Assembly: GCA_025084515.1 (NCBI GenBank)
Contig: JAJAGP010000216.1
Location: 95,001-159,000, forward strand
DNA length: 64,000 nucleotides
From: Ancistrus triradiatus
Lineage: Eukaryota > Chordata > Actinopteri > Siluriformes > Loricariidae
Reading direction: 5' to 3'
Shown here: piece after piece, positions 1-13,400 of the stretch
How positions within the stretch are numbered: position 1 is the stretch's first letter
Layout of the letters: each line of letters begins with the position of its first letter
Position numbers and translations under genes: made by a program
Notes under the pieces: model-generated
Databases searched by the model: none
The model's input: the letters and a program-made list of their open reading frames with translations, nothing else
Told to the model about the DNA's origin: nothing

Positions 1-92
1 TTGTTTGCGAGGCCATTCTGAGGGTGTACAACGACGAGCTGGTGAAGCCTTTAGAGCCTCCAGAACCACCGGCCTGCAAAACCGAGGAATGA
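1..92 (+). CDS. 3'-terminal coding fragment of an unidentified gene
   Basis: Reading from base 3, the plus strand encodes 29 residues, VCEAILRVYNDELVKPLEPP followed by a short Pro/Glu/Lys tail, and then a TGA stop at 90-92. The amphipathic start and charged Pro-rich end look like a real protein C-terminus, and the bases after the stop lose coding character. The gene would enter from the left and run tail-to-tail with the minus-strand sushi/EGF gene. Bases 1-2 may be the end of a split codon or of an intron. I do not recognise the protein. A possible AATAAA lies near 1001. The piece is short, so chance is not excluded. Confidence 0.45.
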   Translation, partial: VCEAILRVYNDELVKPLEPPEPPACKTEE

Positions 93-2556
93 ACACCTGC
101 AGACGCCCCCTACAGGACAGCTGTGGACATGACCCCGCTAATTGGAAGATATGTGACGAAGCACTACTTGCACTTTACGACAAACCACTTGAGGGGATTC
201 ACTAGGAGGACCGATGCATCAGGGTGTTGCGCAAACACGACATTTGATCAGCTCAGAAGAAGAACTAATCACCGACTTATCTTAGTGCCAAACACTGACG
301 ATCCACAGTCCGACCAGAACAAATGGTTTTAAAGGCTAGATTATTTTTAACAGGTTAAACGACGCCCTGGTCTCTCCTATCGCCCCTCGATACCCAGCTC
401 TCTCTGAAATCCTGGAGTTATGCGCTGTGAGTTCTCAAACCCAACACAGATCCGTTCTGTTCATCTCAGTCTTGAGCCTTGGTTCAAATCATATGAACAT
501 AATGTGAAAAACTGTGTGAAACCATAACCTGCTAGTAAAACACTGCTGTAACATTTTGCCTCCCAGACACTTATTTAATTCAAATTCAAACACCAATTTA
601 ATTTGCAGATCACATTCGATTGTGTCACCTAATGTAGGAACCGCTTCATGCTTTCGTTGTGTACTGAAACATTTCAAAATGCAAATTCTCTTCAGATTAA
701 CCATTACATGTATTTCTAAAAAGACCCCATACTTTAGTAGTTATGATTATTGTTAATTATTCTAATTATTTTCAGATGCAACACTCCACTGCAGGTGTGA
801 CTGCTAGGAGTGTAAAGATGCATCGCGATACAAAAATGGCACGATGTGCATCGTAGAGATTAACAATGACAGCCAAGGCATTCCCTAAACAGTACATATT
901 TTATGTAAGCTTTTAAACAAAAACTTTAGCCTCCTGCAATTAAAGGAAATGATTAGAACTGGAGGTTTAAAATTATAAACAAAATGCTCTATTGTAGCCT
1001 AATAAAAAGGAATGTTTTCACTGGTGATATGTTAAATAACCAAGTGAAAAATTACCTTTTTTATTTCTGAAGATTAGCAATTCAAAATGTGTACTTTCTT
1101 GCATAACATTTTAAACAAAATAACCTTTAATTCCCTGCATTTAAAAGAAATGAGGAGTCTCACTGAGAATGGCGTAGTACTGCACCCTCTGGTGTTTAAA
1201 AATGCAATTGCATTAGATGGCACAATAAAAAAGAATGGATTGACCAACTAGCTAAGAAAAGCAAACCCAGACCACTCCTCAGGTAAAAGTCCTGTAAGCC
1301 TAACAGCAGTACCCTTCTAATTTATGCTCCAACCCTTTGTCAGCTCAACTGATCTGCACTGGAATAACTAGGTTAATGACATGTAAGGGACCTTACAGTT
1401 CCCAGTACCTCCCTCAGGTATAAGTGCTATAGCCCCTGCCCATTTTACCTGAACAGAAAAGTAATAGAAGCCTGACGTTGGACCTACTAGAGGTAAACAT
1501 ACTCTAGGCTCCATCCCCTTTACGTGACTATTAACATGAAATTTCCAAAAGCCCCACCCCTCTTACCTGTAAAGGTGCCATCCTGGTTGCAGATCGAGGT
1601 TGAAATGCTGGCTCTGCAGGCACGGACAGACCCACTCCTAACTCTTCATTTTAGAAAAAACGACACCACGAGTGAATTACCGTGCTACAGCTGATTAAGA
1701 AACTGTGAACTGTGAATACAAACCTTCTGCTTGAATGACCGGTTTACATCCAAGTTCAGTTCCAGAAAAACACACAACTGCTCTGAATCCTCCTGCTCCT
1801 TGACAAGCTGGATAATGGCATCAACTCGTTTTAGTTTTAACCAATTCATTTCTGACGGTCACATTCCACAGTGTACAAGGGACTCTGCTTCCAGGACCAA
1901 TGCATTTCCGTCCTAATGAATGTCCATCAAGCAGACATGCGAGCTTCCGTGTGTGTTGTGATGACTCTTGAGCTATAGATTTGCTATCGATATTGTGTTG
2001 GGACGATGGTATTTTTGTATTTTAACGAAAAAAACAAACAAAAAAAAACTCGGACAGCACTTTGCAGCTGAACTGGTAGCGCGTCATGCTGCTACTTCTT
2101 ACTGTAGTTCCGGGAGAAGGAAGTCGTGTTCAGATTCTATTTATGTTGGAGATTTGTTAAATAGAGACACCTGTAGGGGAAAAGCTCTTAACTACATAGT
2201 GTCAAATGGTACATATTTGTAAATATATTGTTATATATTAAAAAAGTGTTCTGAAAAGAGTTTATATTGTGCTCATTTTTATATTAATCAAGTATATGCA
2301 TACAAGTCTACACGATCTTCATCAGCCCCATCTATACTCGTAGACAAAAAATTATGCACGCAGATAGAAATGTCAGATAATATCTCAGTCAGATATGGAA
2401 ATGACTACAGATGTGGTCTGATTAGACACTGGCTCTTGCCACAAGAGGGGGTGGAAGTGCTTCCACTGCTGCCCTATAAAAAGTCTCTCAGAGGCTACTT
2501 TTGGGTAGTGTACCACTTGGTGAGAGATAACTATGTTAACTTTTAACTACTAGACA
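93..2556. other. No gene recognised; AT-rich intergenic or 3' UTR sequence
   Basis: The first part may be 3' UTR of the gene ending at base 92. A stretch near 790-850 with repeated gatgcatcg-type words looks like the edge of an old DNA transposon but has no partner I could pair confidently. Small open frames here show no domain or codon signal. Confidence 0.5.
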
Positions 2557-2757
2557 TTACATTTACATTACATGTACAGCATTTAGCAGACGCCCTTATC
2601 CAGAGCGACTTACAATTGGTACAGTCTTACAATCCAAGCAATTGTGGGTTAAGGGCCTTGCTCAAGGACCCAACAGTGGCAGCTTGGCAGAGGTGGGATT
2701 TGAACCCTGGACCTTCTGGTCCATAGTCCAGTACCTTACCCGCTAGGCTACCACAGT
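2557..2757 (-). repeat. tRNA-derived SINE, minus orientation
   Basis: On the minus strand the element begins with a Pol III A-box-like TAGCCTAGCGGG and a B-box-like GGTTCAAATCC. It then runs through the teleost repeat core (gcatttagcagacgcccttatcc-type sequence on the plus strand) and ends in a TGTAAATG-type simple tail. Related copies in the window are at 28461-28610, 34014-34210 and 43531-43705. Confidence 0.8.
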
Positions 2758-2764
2758 CCCAGAC

Positions 2765-3690
2765 ATGCCTCTACGACGCACTCGAAGACATTTCCAGTTG
2801 ACAGACTTTGAGAGGGGGTACATCTTTGGACTAAGAGAATCAGGATGGTCGTTTCGACGAACTTCTTGCCAACTAGGCTGTTCTGATCTAGCCGTTAGGA
2901 GGTGTTGGGAGAAGTGGTTCCATGAGGCACATGCACACGGTGAACATGCTCTCAACGGCCCAGACAGACCACAAGCAGAGAGGATCGTGAGATCCACCAA
3001 CAAGCACGGGCAGCTCCCACTGTTTCATTGTCCAGCATCCAGACACAGGTGGCACCTTCACTACACACCTGTCTCTGCCTGAACCATTCCCAAGTGCTTA
3101 GCAGAAGGAAATTTGTCGTCATGTTGCCCATTACACTGCCAGCCAATGGCATCCAGCCACCGTCGCCTTCATTTGCGATAGTGTTGCCGAGAAACCTGGA
3201 CTGCTACTGACTGGAACCATATCGTCTTTAGCGATGAATCCAGGTTCTGTTTGGTATCCAACGACAGTCCAGTTCGAGTATGGAGTCCCCATGGTGAGCG
3301 CTTCAATCCTGCCTTTGCTGTGGAGCAACACTGCGTCAACTTCTGGTTTGATGGTCTGGGGAGCAATCGCATACCACTGTCGGTCACCCCTAGTGGTGAA
3401 ATGAGAGGCACTGACAGATCAGCAATATGTCCAGAACATCCTATGGTCACGTGTTGCCACTCATGGCAGGGCTTCCAACTGACATTTTTCAGCAGGGTAA
3501 TGCTGACTAAAGCACAAGAAGGGTTTCCAAGAAATGTCTTTGCCAGATTGCAACAATTCCTTGGCCTGCCTGGTCTCCAGATTTATCCCCAATTGAGCAT
3601 TTATGGAACCTGCTGGGAATCCAGCTTCGGCAGCCTATGAGTGTCGAGAATCTACAGGCCCGCTGCAAGATTTGTGAGCAACTGTCTCCG
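2765..3690 (+). mobile_element. Degenerate Tc1-like transposase remnant
   Basis: The plus strand starts MPLRRTRRHFQLTDFERGYI, a Tc1-type helix-turn-helix DNA-binding start, and runs open to about 3080. Further pieces appear in other frames: VRVWSPHGERFNPAFAVE near 3270-3330, a GLMVWGAIAY-type block near 3350, and a SPDLSPIEHLW-type block (the region of the last catalytic acid of the DDE/D set) near 3575-3610. At least two frameshifts and stops break it, so no functional transposase is made. It belongs to a different Tc1 subfamily from the other copies in this window. Terminal repeats were not found with confidence. The SINE at 2557-2757 abuts its 5' side. Confidence 0.75.
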
Positions 3691-4190
3691 GAAAGGCCTA
3701 CATGGCATCTGGTGTGAGCAGTTTGTTAATGTCGTTTTGTGGGGAGCCCTTTTGGGCCAGGCCAGGTGTTTGGTTGAATGTTGAAGTTTTTGCTGTCTGA
3801 GACTTCCAATCATCTTGCCAGGACTTTTGAATGTAGGTTGAAGTAAAGGGTTTTATATCTGATGGTGGGAAGCTACAGTTCTGAGGTTTGTGGACTTGCT
3901 CTGGTCTTAGTTTCGTTATTGCACTCAGTTCTCCAGTGTTTTTCAGTTTCTTAATAAAGATCTGCTCTGTACTGGCTTCTAGTGTTCATCTCTCGCTTTC
4001 TGCCCAAGCTTGACAGTCATTAACATGACCACTTCTTGTGAACTAACTGACCTCGCTGACACGCAACTTAAAATTCCACTACAGTTTTTCATTCTGCACT
4101 TATTTAAATCATTTCCGATGTATAGCACACGCATGTTTGCATCTTTGAAAGTTTGTTAGTCAGAGGTTCTCATCTAGGGGACTTGCTGTA
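3691..4190. other. Intergenic spacer, no gene recognised
   Basis: Follows the Tc1 remnant. It contains one plus-strand AATAAA near 3953 with no associated open frame; this may be the 3' tail of an old retroelement. Nothing else stands out. Confidence 0.4.
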
Positions 4191-4196
4191 TTTAAT
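4191..4196 (-). terminator. Candidate poly(A) signal of the sushi/EGF gene
   Basis: ATTAAA on the minus strand, about 300 bases past the stop codon at 4496. It is the nearest standard hexamer variant found; no canonical AATAAA was seen between it and the stop. Confidence 0.35.
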
Positions 4197-4495
4197 ATCT
4201 GGTGGAAGCATAAGTAGACTTCAGGAATTCTGGGACTTCCTGCATCAACAGCCTTTTCAGATCCTGCCACAGTATCTCAGCACGGTTAACACTTGGTTGT
4301 TCTAAAATAACACTTTTGTCAAACCCTGCTTGAAGACATCTGCCCACCTGAGGCTTCAAAAACATGTTTACAAAAAACTCCTGAGAAATGACAATCCACC
4401 ATCTGCAGGTATGGAACACAAGGAATTTGTGAAGTATTTACAATATTTATATACAAAAAGATTACAGACTTCAACTTGTACGATGGGTAAATAAA

Positions 4496-7400
4496 TTAAT
4501 AATTGCATTGAATCACCCTGTGGTGCGTTAAGACAGTCCTATAAGAGTCTTGTATTGGCTGGCACTTCTTCCTATTGTATGGGGAAATGCGGTGATTTTT
4601 AGGACAGGCGCATTTGAAGCCTCCCCTGTGGTTCACGCAGATATGCGAGCAGCCGCCGTTCCGCAGCAAACATTCATCAATATCTGAGTAAAGAGAGCCG
4701 AGTTTGATTACTTGTTCACTTAGTTGATACACATATGGGTTAAGCCATTTTATAAACTCACCTCTGCAGTGGTATCCATTGGGATGCTTTGTGTAGCCCC
4801 GGGGACATATGCAGTGGTGTGTACCTGGCAGGTTAACACACTTCCATTCACACTTATGCTGCCAGTCTTGTGGCCGTTGCTCCATCTCCTCACACTCATT
4901 AATATCTGAAAAAGGATGCACGAATTACTTTTGTGACACACTTCCAATACACTGAAGCAGTGGTTCTCAAGCTTTTTCTGTGCTGTCCCTCTTCTGTAGA
5001 TAATTTGAAAAATCACTTAATCTATTTAGTGTTTAACAGGTTTTTTTATTCACAGTTGTGCCCCTATGACTGATTGGCATTGACTGATTGGAATTGTGTC
5101 ACTAAAATCGGTGTTACAGTTTCAGTGCTCTGTTCTTACAATAGCAGTCAATACTCACACAATGCCCCAAGTTGCTAAAGACAAACAATTCCCTGTAATG
5201 GTTTTTATACAAGTGGTTGTTTATTTGTTTTATTGGTTTAACATCACATCAACAGTAATGTCTTTTTCACAACAGGAGCAAGGTTCTATCACTACTGTTC
5301 AGACACATTCATACTCAGCAAATTTAGAGCAACCAATTAACCAAATGGATGTTCAATGGTACCTTATCGATAATAAGTTCCAGAAGGCTTGTCGAGAACC
5401 GAAAACGAGTACTGAGCAAATTTTTCCCATAAGGAACAATGTAAATTGAATTAATCCATTCCAGAGCCCCAGAAAATCCACACTGTATAAGGCATTATAT
5501 GCATTAATGGAGTTGTATTGTACAGGTGATCCCTCATTTACAATGGGGATATGTTCCGGCAAATCCATCATTAGTTAAATGTAACAGGAACCGATGAATT
5601 TAATATAGCCCGTCCTGTATCATAGCGGAACCGATGGCCAAAATCATTAACAAAGTTTATTTTATAATGAAGTGTTGACAAATCTCATGTAATTTAGTGA
5701 GTAATGGATTGAAAGTGAAAAGTAAAAGCAAAACACTTACTCTATTGGTGAACTCCCGGCGCTAGCATAGCTGCTAATGCTATTCTGCAAGCAATTCAAT
5801 TTCTGTTTTGCTTTCAGTTGGCTCTTATTACTACCCTTTTTAGGACCCAGGAAGATTTATTTGCACTAACAATGCAGTACTGTAGATGTAAAAAACAAAG
5901 AAAAACAAACACAGCGCAGATCTTCACTGAGCAAGAGCTATTGTGAATCTGAATCACTGTGTACTGAATCGTGAATTAGGAATCAAGTTTCAGCTGAAAT
6001 GAGTCGCACAGCTCGAGTCATACAACTTTAAGCAAGTGCGCCAAGTACCGAGCAAACGGCGAGAACCGAGACATTTTTCTATTCAAAATGCGCAGAACTG
6101 AATTTGTTGAGTTCCGAGCTGCAGAGTTGTTCTATTGGCTGTAATCATGGACTCAGTACTGTGTATACTTTACAGAGCACAGAATTGGTTTATTCTACTG
6201 TACATGTAAAGTTGTTGCATGGGTCACAGAGTGATTTACATGGTCAGCAAACTACTGCAACACTGCAAAATATATACAGCTGCAGCCAACTCCGCTAAAA
6301 TCCTAATGCAGTCTGAAGTTGTCTAGTTGCGGTCCTTACCAACACATGGTAGCATATTTGAATTCCCTAACAGGGAGTCAGAAGTGCGTAGGCGATATCC
6401 TGGCGCACACCTGGACACACAGGTCCTCCCATCTCCAGCTAGCCGGTGTCCGATTTGACAGCCACAGTGGAAGGAGCCTGGAGTGTTCAGACAGCTGCTT
6501 TCACATGGTCCACGACCTTCATTTTCCATACATTCGTCTACATCTTCACAACCAGAACACAAACAATACAGGATGTCATGTGTGGTGTTCCAAATAAAGT
6601 CACTTTCAACACCAGTCTATTCTGAGAAGCAGTTTGAAGAGGCTATGATAAATGGCCTTCACTATAACCAACCTGTACAACGACCGTCGGTGGTGTTTAC
6701 AGCATACCCTGCAGGACAGTGACAGTGGAAGCTACCCGGTGTGTTCGCACAGCCAAACACACAGAGACCTAGGCCAGCAGGCAGCAAGCACTCGTTCACA
6801 TCTGGATATGAAACACACAAGTTGCAGGAAAAAACTGGCCAAACCCTATATGATACTGCATTACGAATAGGAGTGGATATTAAAAAGGACTTCACATGCC
6901 ATTTCAACTTTACTTTGCAAAGGGGTCAATTTTCTGCTTCTTAAAACTTGATACAAGTGGGTCTGGGCATATTTAGGAGCCAGGAGATTCCTGTATATAA
7001 ATGTATAAAAATGGTATTTTCACAAGAAAACTGTGTGCAAACGATACGTGCTGAAAATACGAGTGGAACGCTACCATCCACACAGCACCAGAAGCCTAAA
7101 TGTAGAACTGCCTCCAGGAAAGACAATACAGTGGTTCTTCAGTTACAAGCACACAGTAACAATGACACACACTGTAGAACCAAAATATAAATGTCCACAA
7201 TGGAAAATAAACATAACTCAATGGCTGCACACAACCAAGAGGGAATGAGTCCACTAGAAGAAACATTAATTTCCAGAACAGGCAATTCAATATCCCCTTT
7301 TACACACTTTAAACCTTTAAGTAGGTAAATCCAGAGCGGTGCTACGAGTAGGACAAGCCAGTACAGAATTTGTAGCGCTAAGCAGAGTACTTATGCACAT

Positions 7401-10400
7401 AATTAATGCAAAATAAATCAATATTCATGAAAATAAAATAAATTAAAATATGTAAACAAAACATTAAATTATGAGCTTTGACCAGCTGTTTACCCCACAA
7501 TGTCCGGAAGTTAAAAGACAGATTATTATTTCCTAATATAATTTGTTATAACTGTTAAGACCTCGGTCGTTCTAGGACGTTGATCGGATGGTCGTTAAAC
7601 AGTGCTTACAGTGGGGCAAAAAAGTATTTAGTCAGCCACTGATTGTGCAAGTTTTCCTACTTAGGAAGATGAGAGAGGTCTGTCATTTTCATCATAGCTA
7701 CACTTCAACTATGAGAGACAAAATCAGAAAAAAATCCAGGAAATCACATTGTAGGACTTTTAAAGAATTTAATTTGTAAATTATTGGTGGAAAATAAGTA
7801 TTTGGTCAATAACAAACGTTCAACTCAATACTTTCTAACACAACCTTTGTTGGCACTGACAAAGGTCAAACATTTCCTGTAAGTCTTCACCAGGTTTGCA
7901 CACACTGTAGCTGGTATTTTGGCCCATTCCTCCATGCAGATCTCCTCTAGAGCAGTGATGTTTTGGGGCAACACGGACTTTCAACTCCCTCCACAAATTT
8001 CCTATGGGGTTGAGGTCTGGAGACTGGCTAGGCCACAGCAGGACCCTGAACTGCTTTTACAGAGCCACTCCTTCATTGCCCGAGCGGAGTGTTTGGGATC
8101 ATTGTCATGCTGGAAGACCCATCTTCAATGCTCTCATTGATGGAAGGAGGTTTTGGCTTAAAATCTCACAATACATGGCCCCGTTCATTCTTCCCTTAAC
8201 ACGGATCAGTCGTCCTGTTACCTTTGCAGAAAAACAGCCCAAAAGCATGATGTTTCCACCCCCATGCTTCACAGTAGGTATGGTGTTCATGGGATGCGAC
8301 TCGGCATTCTTCTTCCTTCAAGCACGACGAGTTGAGTTTTTACCAAAAACTTCTGATGTTATACCACATGATATTCTCCCAATCCTCTTCTGGATCATCC
8401 ATATGCTCTCTGGCAAACTTCAGACGGGCCTGGACATGTACTGGCTTAAGCAGGGGGGCACGCCTGGCACTGCAGGATCTGAGTCCCTCTCGGTGTAGTG
8501 TGTTACTGATGGTAGCCTTTGTTGCTTTGGTCCCAGCTCTCTGCAGGTCATTCACACTCCTTGTAGTTCTGGAATTTTTGCTCACCGTTCTCATGATCAT
8601 TTTGACCCAACGGGATGAGCTCTTGCGTGGAGCCCCAGATCGAGGGAGATTATCAATGGTCTTGTATGTGTTCCATTTTCTTACAATTGCTCCCACAGTT
8701 GATTTATTCACACCAACCGGCTTGCCTAATGTAGATTCACTCTTCCCAGCCTGGTGCAGGTCTACAATTTTCTTCCTTGTGTCCTTCGACAGCTCTTTGG
8801 TCTTGGCCATGGTTGAGTTTGAAGTCTGGGTCAAACAGGTTCCATTAATACAGGTAATGAGTGGAGGACAGAAAAGCTTCTAAAAGTTGTTACAGGTCTG
8901 TGAGAGCCAGAAATCATGTTTGTTTGTGGGTGACCAAATATTTCATTTCCACCATGATTTACAATTAAATTATTTAAAAATTCTACAATGTGATTCCCTG
9001 GATTTTTTTTCTCATTTTGTCTCTCATAGTTGAAGTGTAGCTATGATGAAAATTACAGACCTCTCTCATCTTTCTAAGTAGGAGAACTTCCATAATTAGT
9101 GGCTGACTAAATACTTTTTTGCCCCACTGTACCTGTACATATTTTAGTGGGCCCCCTTCTGAGAACGCATCCATTCTTAAACTGACCCCTTGACACATTC
9201 CATTAAATTGAGACCACAAATAGGACGTAGAGTTTAGCTCTGGTACTCACCGGTGCAGGACATGCCGTCTGCTGAAATTTGAAAGCCAGGCCTGCAGCTG
9301 CATCTGTATGAGCCAAAGGTGTTTTCACAGACCTGCTGACACTCATGTCGGCCCTCCACACACTCGTCCAGATCTACAACCATACACACAGAACATGGGC
9401 ATGGTCTGATCAGATTAATGAGGATCACAAGATCTTTAATAGCTAACTGGAGTTGGGACGTTTCAGCAGCGTTCTGCCCTATGAAATGGGACTCGAAGCC
9501 TGTTCTCCTCAAAACATTTAGATGTGAACATGAAAGGTGTTCATGAAGACAACGGTGAAAGGGAGGCAAAATAATGCTCTCAGAGAACTGTTTTTAGATT
9601 GTACACCTGGATGCTCTTTTATATAAAATATTAATGCTAAATGTTCCTGACTAAAACTGCACAAAGAAATGATGGACAGACAAAAAGTGAAATCATTTAA
9701 TGTGCTATATTCCAAAGGATTATTATCTCTATATTTTGCACAGCAACAGCAACGAATATTCTCTACTGCCCTGTAAGGTTTTGCTACTTTATGAAAGGAC
9801 AACAGACTTCAAAGAAAACGGCACTTGTTTTTACAAGTACAGGTATGCGCCATTTCATGTCAAAGTACACACACGGGAGATTTTTATTTCCCATTATAAT
9901 TCTATTCTACATCGGTTAGATGTTAAGACGCACCTTTGAGGGTCTTTCAACTAGAGCACAGGACGTCTCAATTACAAGTACTTTGAATAACCACAAAGAA
10001 ATAACATATTAGCGCAAGGCTGGGGTTAGAAACCCGATCATGCCATAGACAACCAAAGCCATTAAGCACTCTCCTAAAAACATGCTAAGCCACCCTTGTG
10101 ATGTCTGCATTAGCAGCAGTTTGAAGTGATGGAGGAAACACTAGGGGTTTCACACCAGATACTGAAAGCAAAGGGTCACATACTTTTGCCACTCACTAAT
10201 ATGTAATATTGGATCATTTTCCTCAATAAATAAATGACAAAGTATAAGATTTTTTCTAATTTCTTTAACTGGGTTCTCTTCATCTGTGTGAAAATCTGAA
10301 AAGGGTTCACAAACAAGCACCACTGTACATTTGACTACAGATACTGGATATTATATTGATAGCAAATAAGGGACAAGTGTCCTTGAATAGACCAAAATAA

Positions 10401-13400
10401 CTAATAACAACTGAAACGATATGTATTTGGAAAATGTAACACAAGAGTTTAGAATAGGGGTCACTGGCAACAGGACTAAAATATTATGATGAACATCCTG
10501 TCACCTGTGGCTAGAAGCAAAAATTCCTCATTCTTGCTGCGACTCGCCCACGTGCTGTAATTACAATAACGTTTAACTGACTAAGGAATGTGAAGCCTCA
10601 GGGAACAGGTGACAAGCCATGTGTTTAACACTGAATCCAGATGTTACAGCTAGCAGATAAGCTAAAGGTATGTATACCACACATTTTGTTCCACGCAGAC
10701 GTTAATATTCCATTATGGAGTTGATTATTCTTTATTTTCTGCCTGATTAAAAATACTAACATATAGTTATATACGTATATAGTATTAAAAAACCTTAAGT
10801 CAAAGAAACAGCTTCAATAGGCTATAGTGTGACAAGTATGGGGTGACCTTCACTTCCACTTGAGCATTAGCAACGTATGGCAGCTTCATCGGGATTATTA
10901 TAATTATGCTAAAGCTCCAAAAGATTGGAATGGAACACACACACACACACACACACACACAACACACAACACACACCACACAATAAGTAAGTTTAAATGT
11001 GTTATCTCTCTTACCTCGACAGGTGTGCCGGTCCTCTAGCAGCAGGAAGCCGGGGTTGCAGTGGCACTCGGATTGATTGCGTCCATTAACATGGCACAGC
11101 TGTGAACAGCCACCGTGGTTCAGAGAACATGGAGTAAGTTCCGCTGTTAACCAACAACCAATTACCATATTAGTGAGATCTAAAACATAGTTGCCAGTCA
11201 GTCACTTTGATTCCAATGATAAATATTAGGTTTTATTAGATGGGATTACAACAAAGAGCTTAATTCAGCTTTGCTGATTTCATTTGTTATACACTTTACC
11301 CACAGCAGGGCAGAATTCCATCACTCGAGAGTTACATTTTTCTTGCAAGGGCTCACCTGTTGTGATCTTAAACAACACAAATTGACTATTTAAACCAGGG
11401 CTAAACAAGTCCAGTGGTGGAGGGTCACAACCCAGCAAAGTTTGGTGACTTTCCTGCTTTTACTTTCCAGTTATTTACCAGATTTAGTAGGTTTTGTAAG
11501 AACAGCGACCTCAAACCTCAAAACTGTTGGACTCTAACTCTCCAGAACTGTGCACACTTTGGTCCTTTATGGTCTGTATATTGTGGATATTAAAATAAAA
11601 AAAAGCCACCTACCGATACACATGGGTGTAACTCCACTCCACCTGCCATCCTGTAGACAGTAGCTGTACACATCCCCATTGGCCAAAGTATAACCAGCAT
11701 AACAAGCGTACTGGATGTAATGCTTATACTGTAAAGGGGCTGGTTTGGCTTTCGTCCAAAAATAGAATGTTCCATGAGTAGGTACGGGAGGGTAGGGACA
11801 CACAGGCCTTCGTTTCCTAGTTTGGAACGATGAAAATCCTAAAATCCCCAAGATGCTGAAAGCTGGCGGACCAGTTTTATCCAGTCTTGTCATGCCCTTT
11901 AATTCTCCGTCCACATGGCCATTAGGATTTTCATTCACTTTCATTTTGGTGTTGCTACTAAGGTCAGGATCAACACCAACACCTGCAGACGTCATCAAGT
12001 GCAGGTCAGGAACACTCGTTTGTGACTTCATCCTGGCCAACAAATCTTCATCGTTCCCCGATTCCGAAGTTTCCCAGAAAGAGGGTTCTCCAAATAGTGA
12101 GGGAGATCGAACCATAAAGGAGGACATCAGGTCATTTTCGGATCCTGAATATTCAGACATGCTGGTTGGAGAGAGATCCACTGCAACCTCTGAAGAATAC
12201 ACATTAGTAGAAGCTTCCAGTATCTCAGATAATCCACTATTTATAGGTTCTGCAGACCCAGAGGTTGTATCCCCAATGTAAAAAATCGGAGAGTGATTCG
12301 AAGCTCTTGAACTAGCTGTGACTGGATCTGTATGATGCCTATGGTTTGTCAAGACCATCTGGTCTTCTGTCTGGGCTTCTACAATGTATGATGAAGACTG
12401 TATCTGATCCAGGAGTGTGGAAGACTCTTCTTCTTGCTTACCATTCATGGTTGTTACCAAAACAGTCGCTTCTGGTTTCAGTAACAAAGGAGTAAGAAGT
12501 AGGGTACTTGTTGAGACTGCTGGCGAATGTGTTGGTAGCGTCTGGTGAAGTGTATCTACAAATCTGGTTGGATCTCTTGGGATATCCAGTTTCGTGGCTT
12601 GCTCTCTCAGGATGTCTGTGTTAGAGCTTGTCTGTTTGAGGCCTAAAGTCCTTCCTGTATCTTGTGTTATGGCTTTACAGAGTCTCTCTGGAGGATTTTG
12701 GAAATCCACTGGCAAATCAAGTTTGGGCGAAGTAATTCCAAACATCCTGCTCAAAGTTCTGTTAAGCTTGTTCTTCGGACGGGCAATAGTGTAGTGCGAG
12801 GAAATTTCCTTCAGCTGGAACAAGCTCATAATGTCAGACTCTGAAAACAGAAATGAATTAGCCATGCGATCTGTTAGAAATGCAGACAGCTCATAGATTT
12901 TCTCATCAAGTAGCTTGTTTAAGTAGCTTGACGGCACTGCCTGGCTTGCATCTCAACAATATTCCTTACCTTTACAGACAGGAATGCTGCCGTTCCACAT
13001 CTCGCCTTTGCAATACAGCAGGGATGGGCCCAAGAGTCTAAAACCAACATCGCACCTGAAATGAACCAACGAACCTTCTGAAGACACTTCTGCAGTGCCG
13101 TTCAGGGGCTTCCCAGGACTGGGGCACCCTGTAGCTATGGTGTGGATCAAGAGAGGGAAATAAGATCACTTTAGACAGCACACTTCAGATGTATGGACAC
13201 GGCATCCTGGAGTGAAGCCACCAGACAAAACATTATACATCACTAAGCATGTTCTGTTTGAACAGGTGGGAATTACGTTGGACATATGGACACCTGGTCA
13301 TTAAGTGCAGTCTGATCTTCAAGTCATAATAACTAACATCGTACTAACATCATATACAAACTAACATCACAAACCATGATTTTCCATGGTTTTACTGAAC

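Noticed and set aside
8332..8883. 183-residue plus-strand open frame
   Set aside because: It is the antisense shadow of the Tc1 transposase on the minus strand.
11853..12281. 142-residue plus-strand open frame
   Set aside because: Antisense shadow of the mucin-like exon of the sushi/EGF gene.
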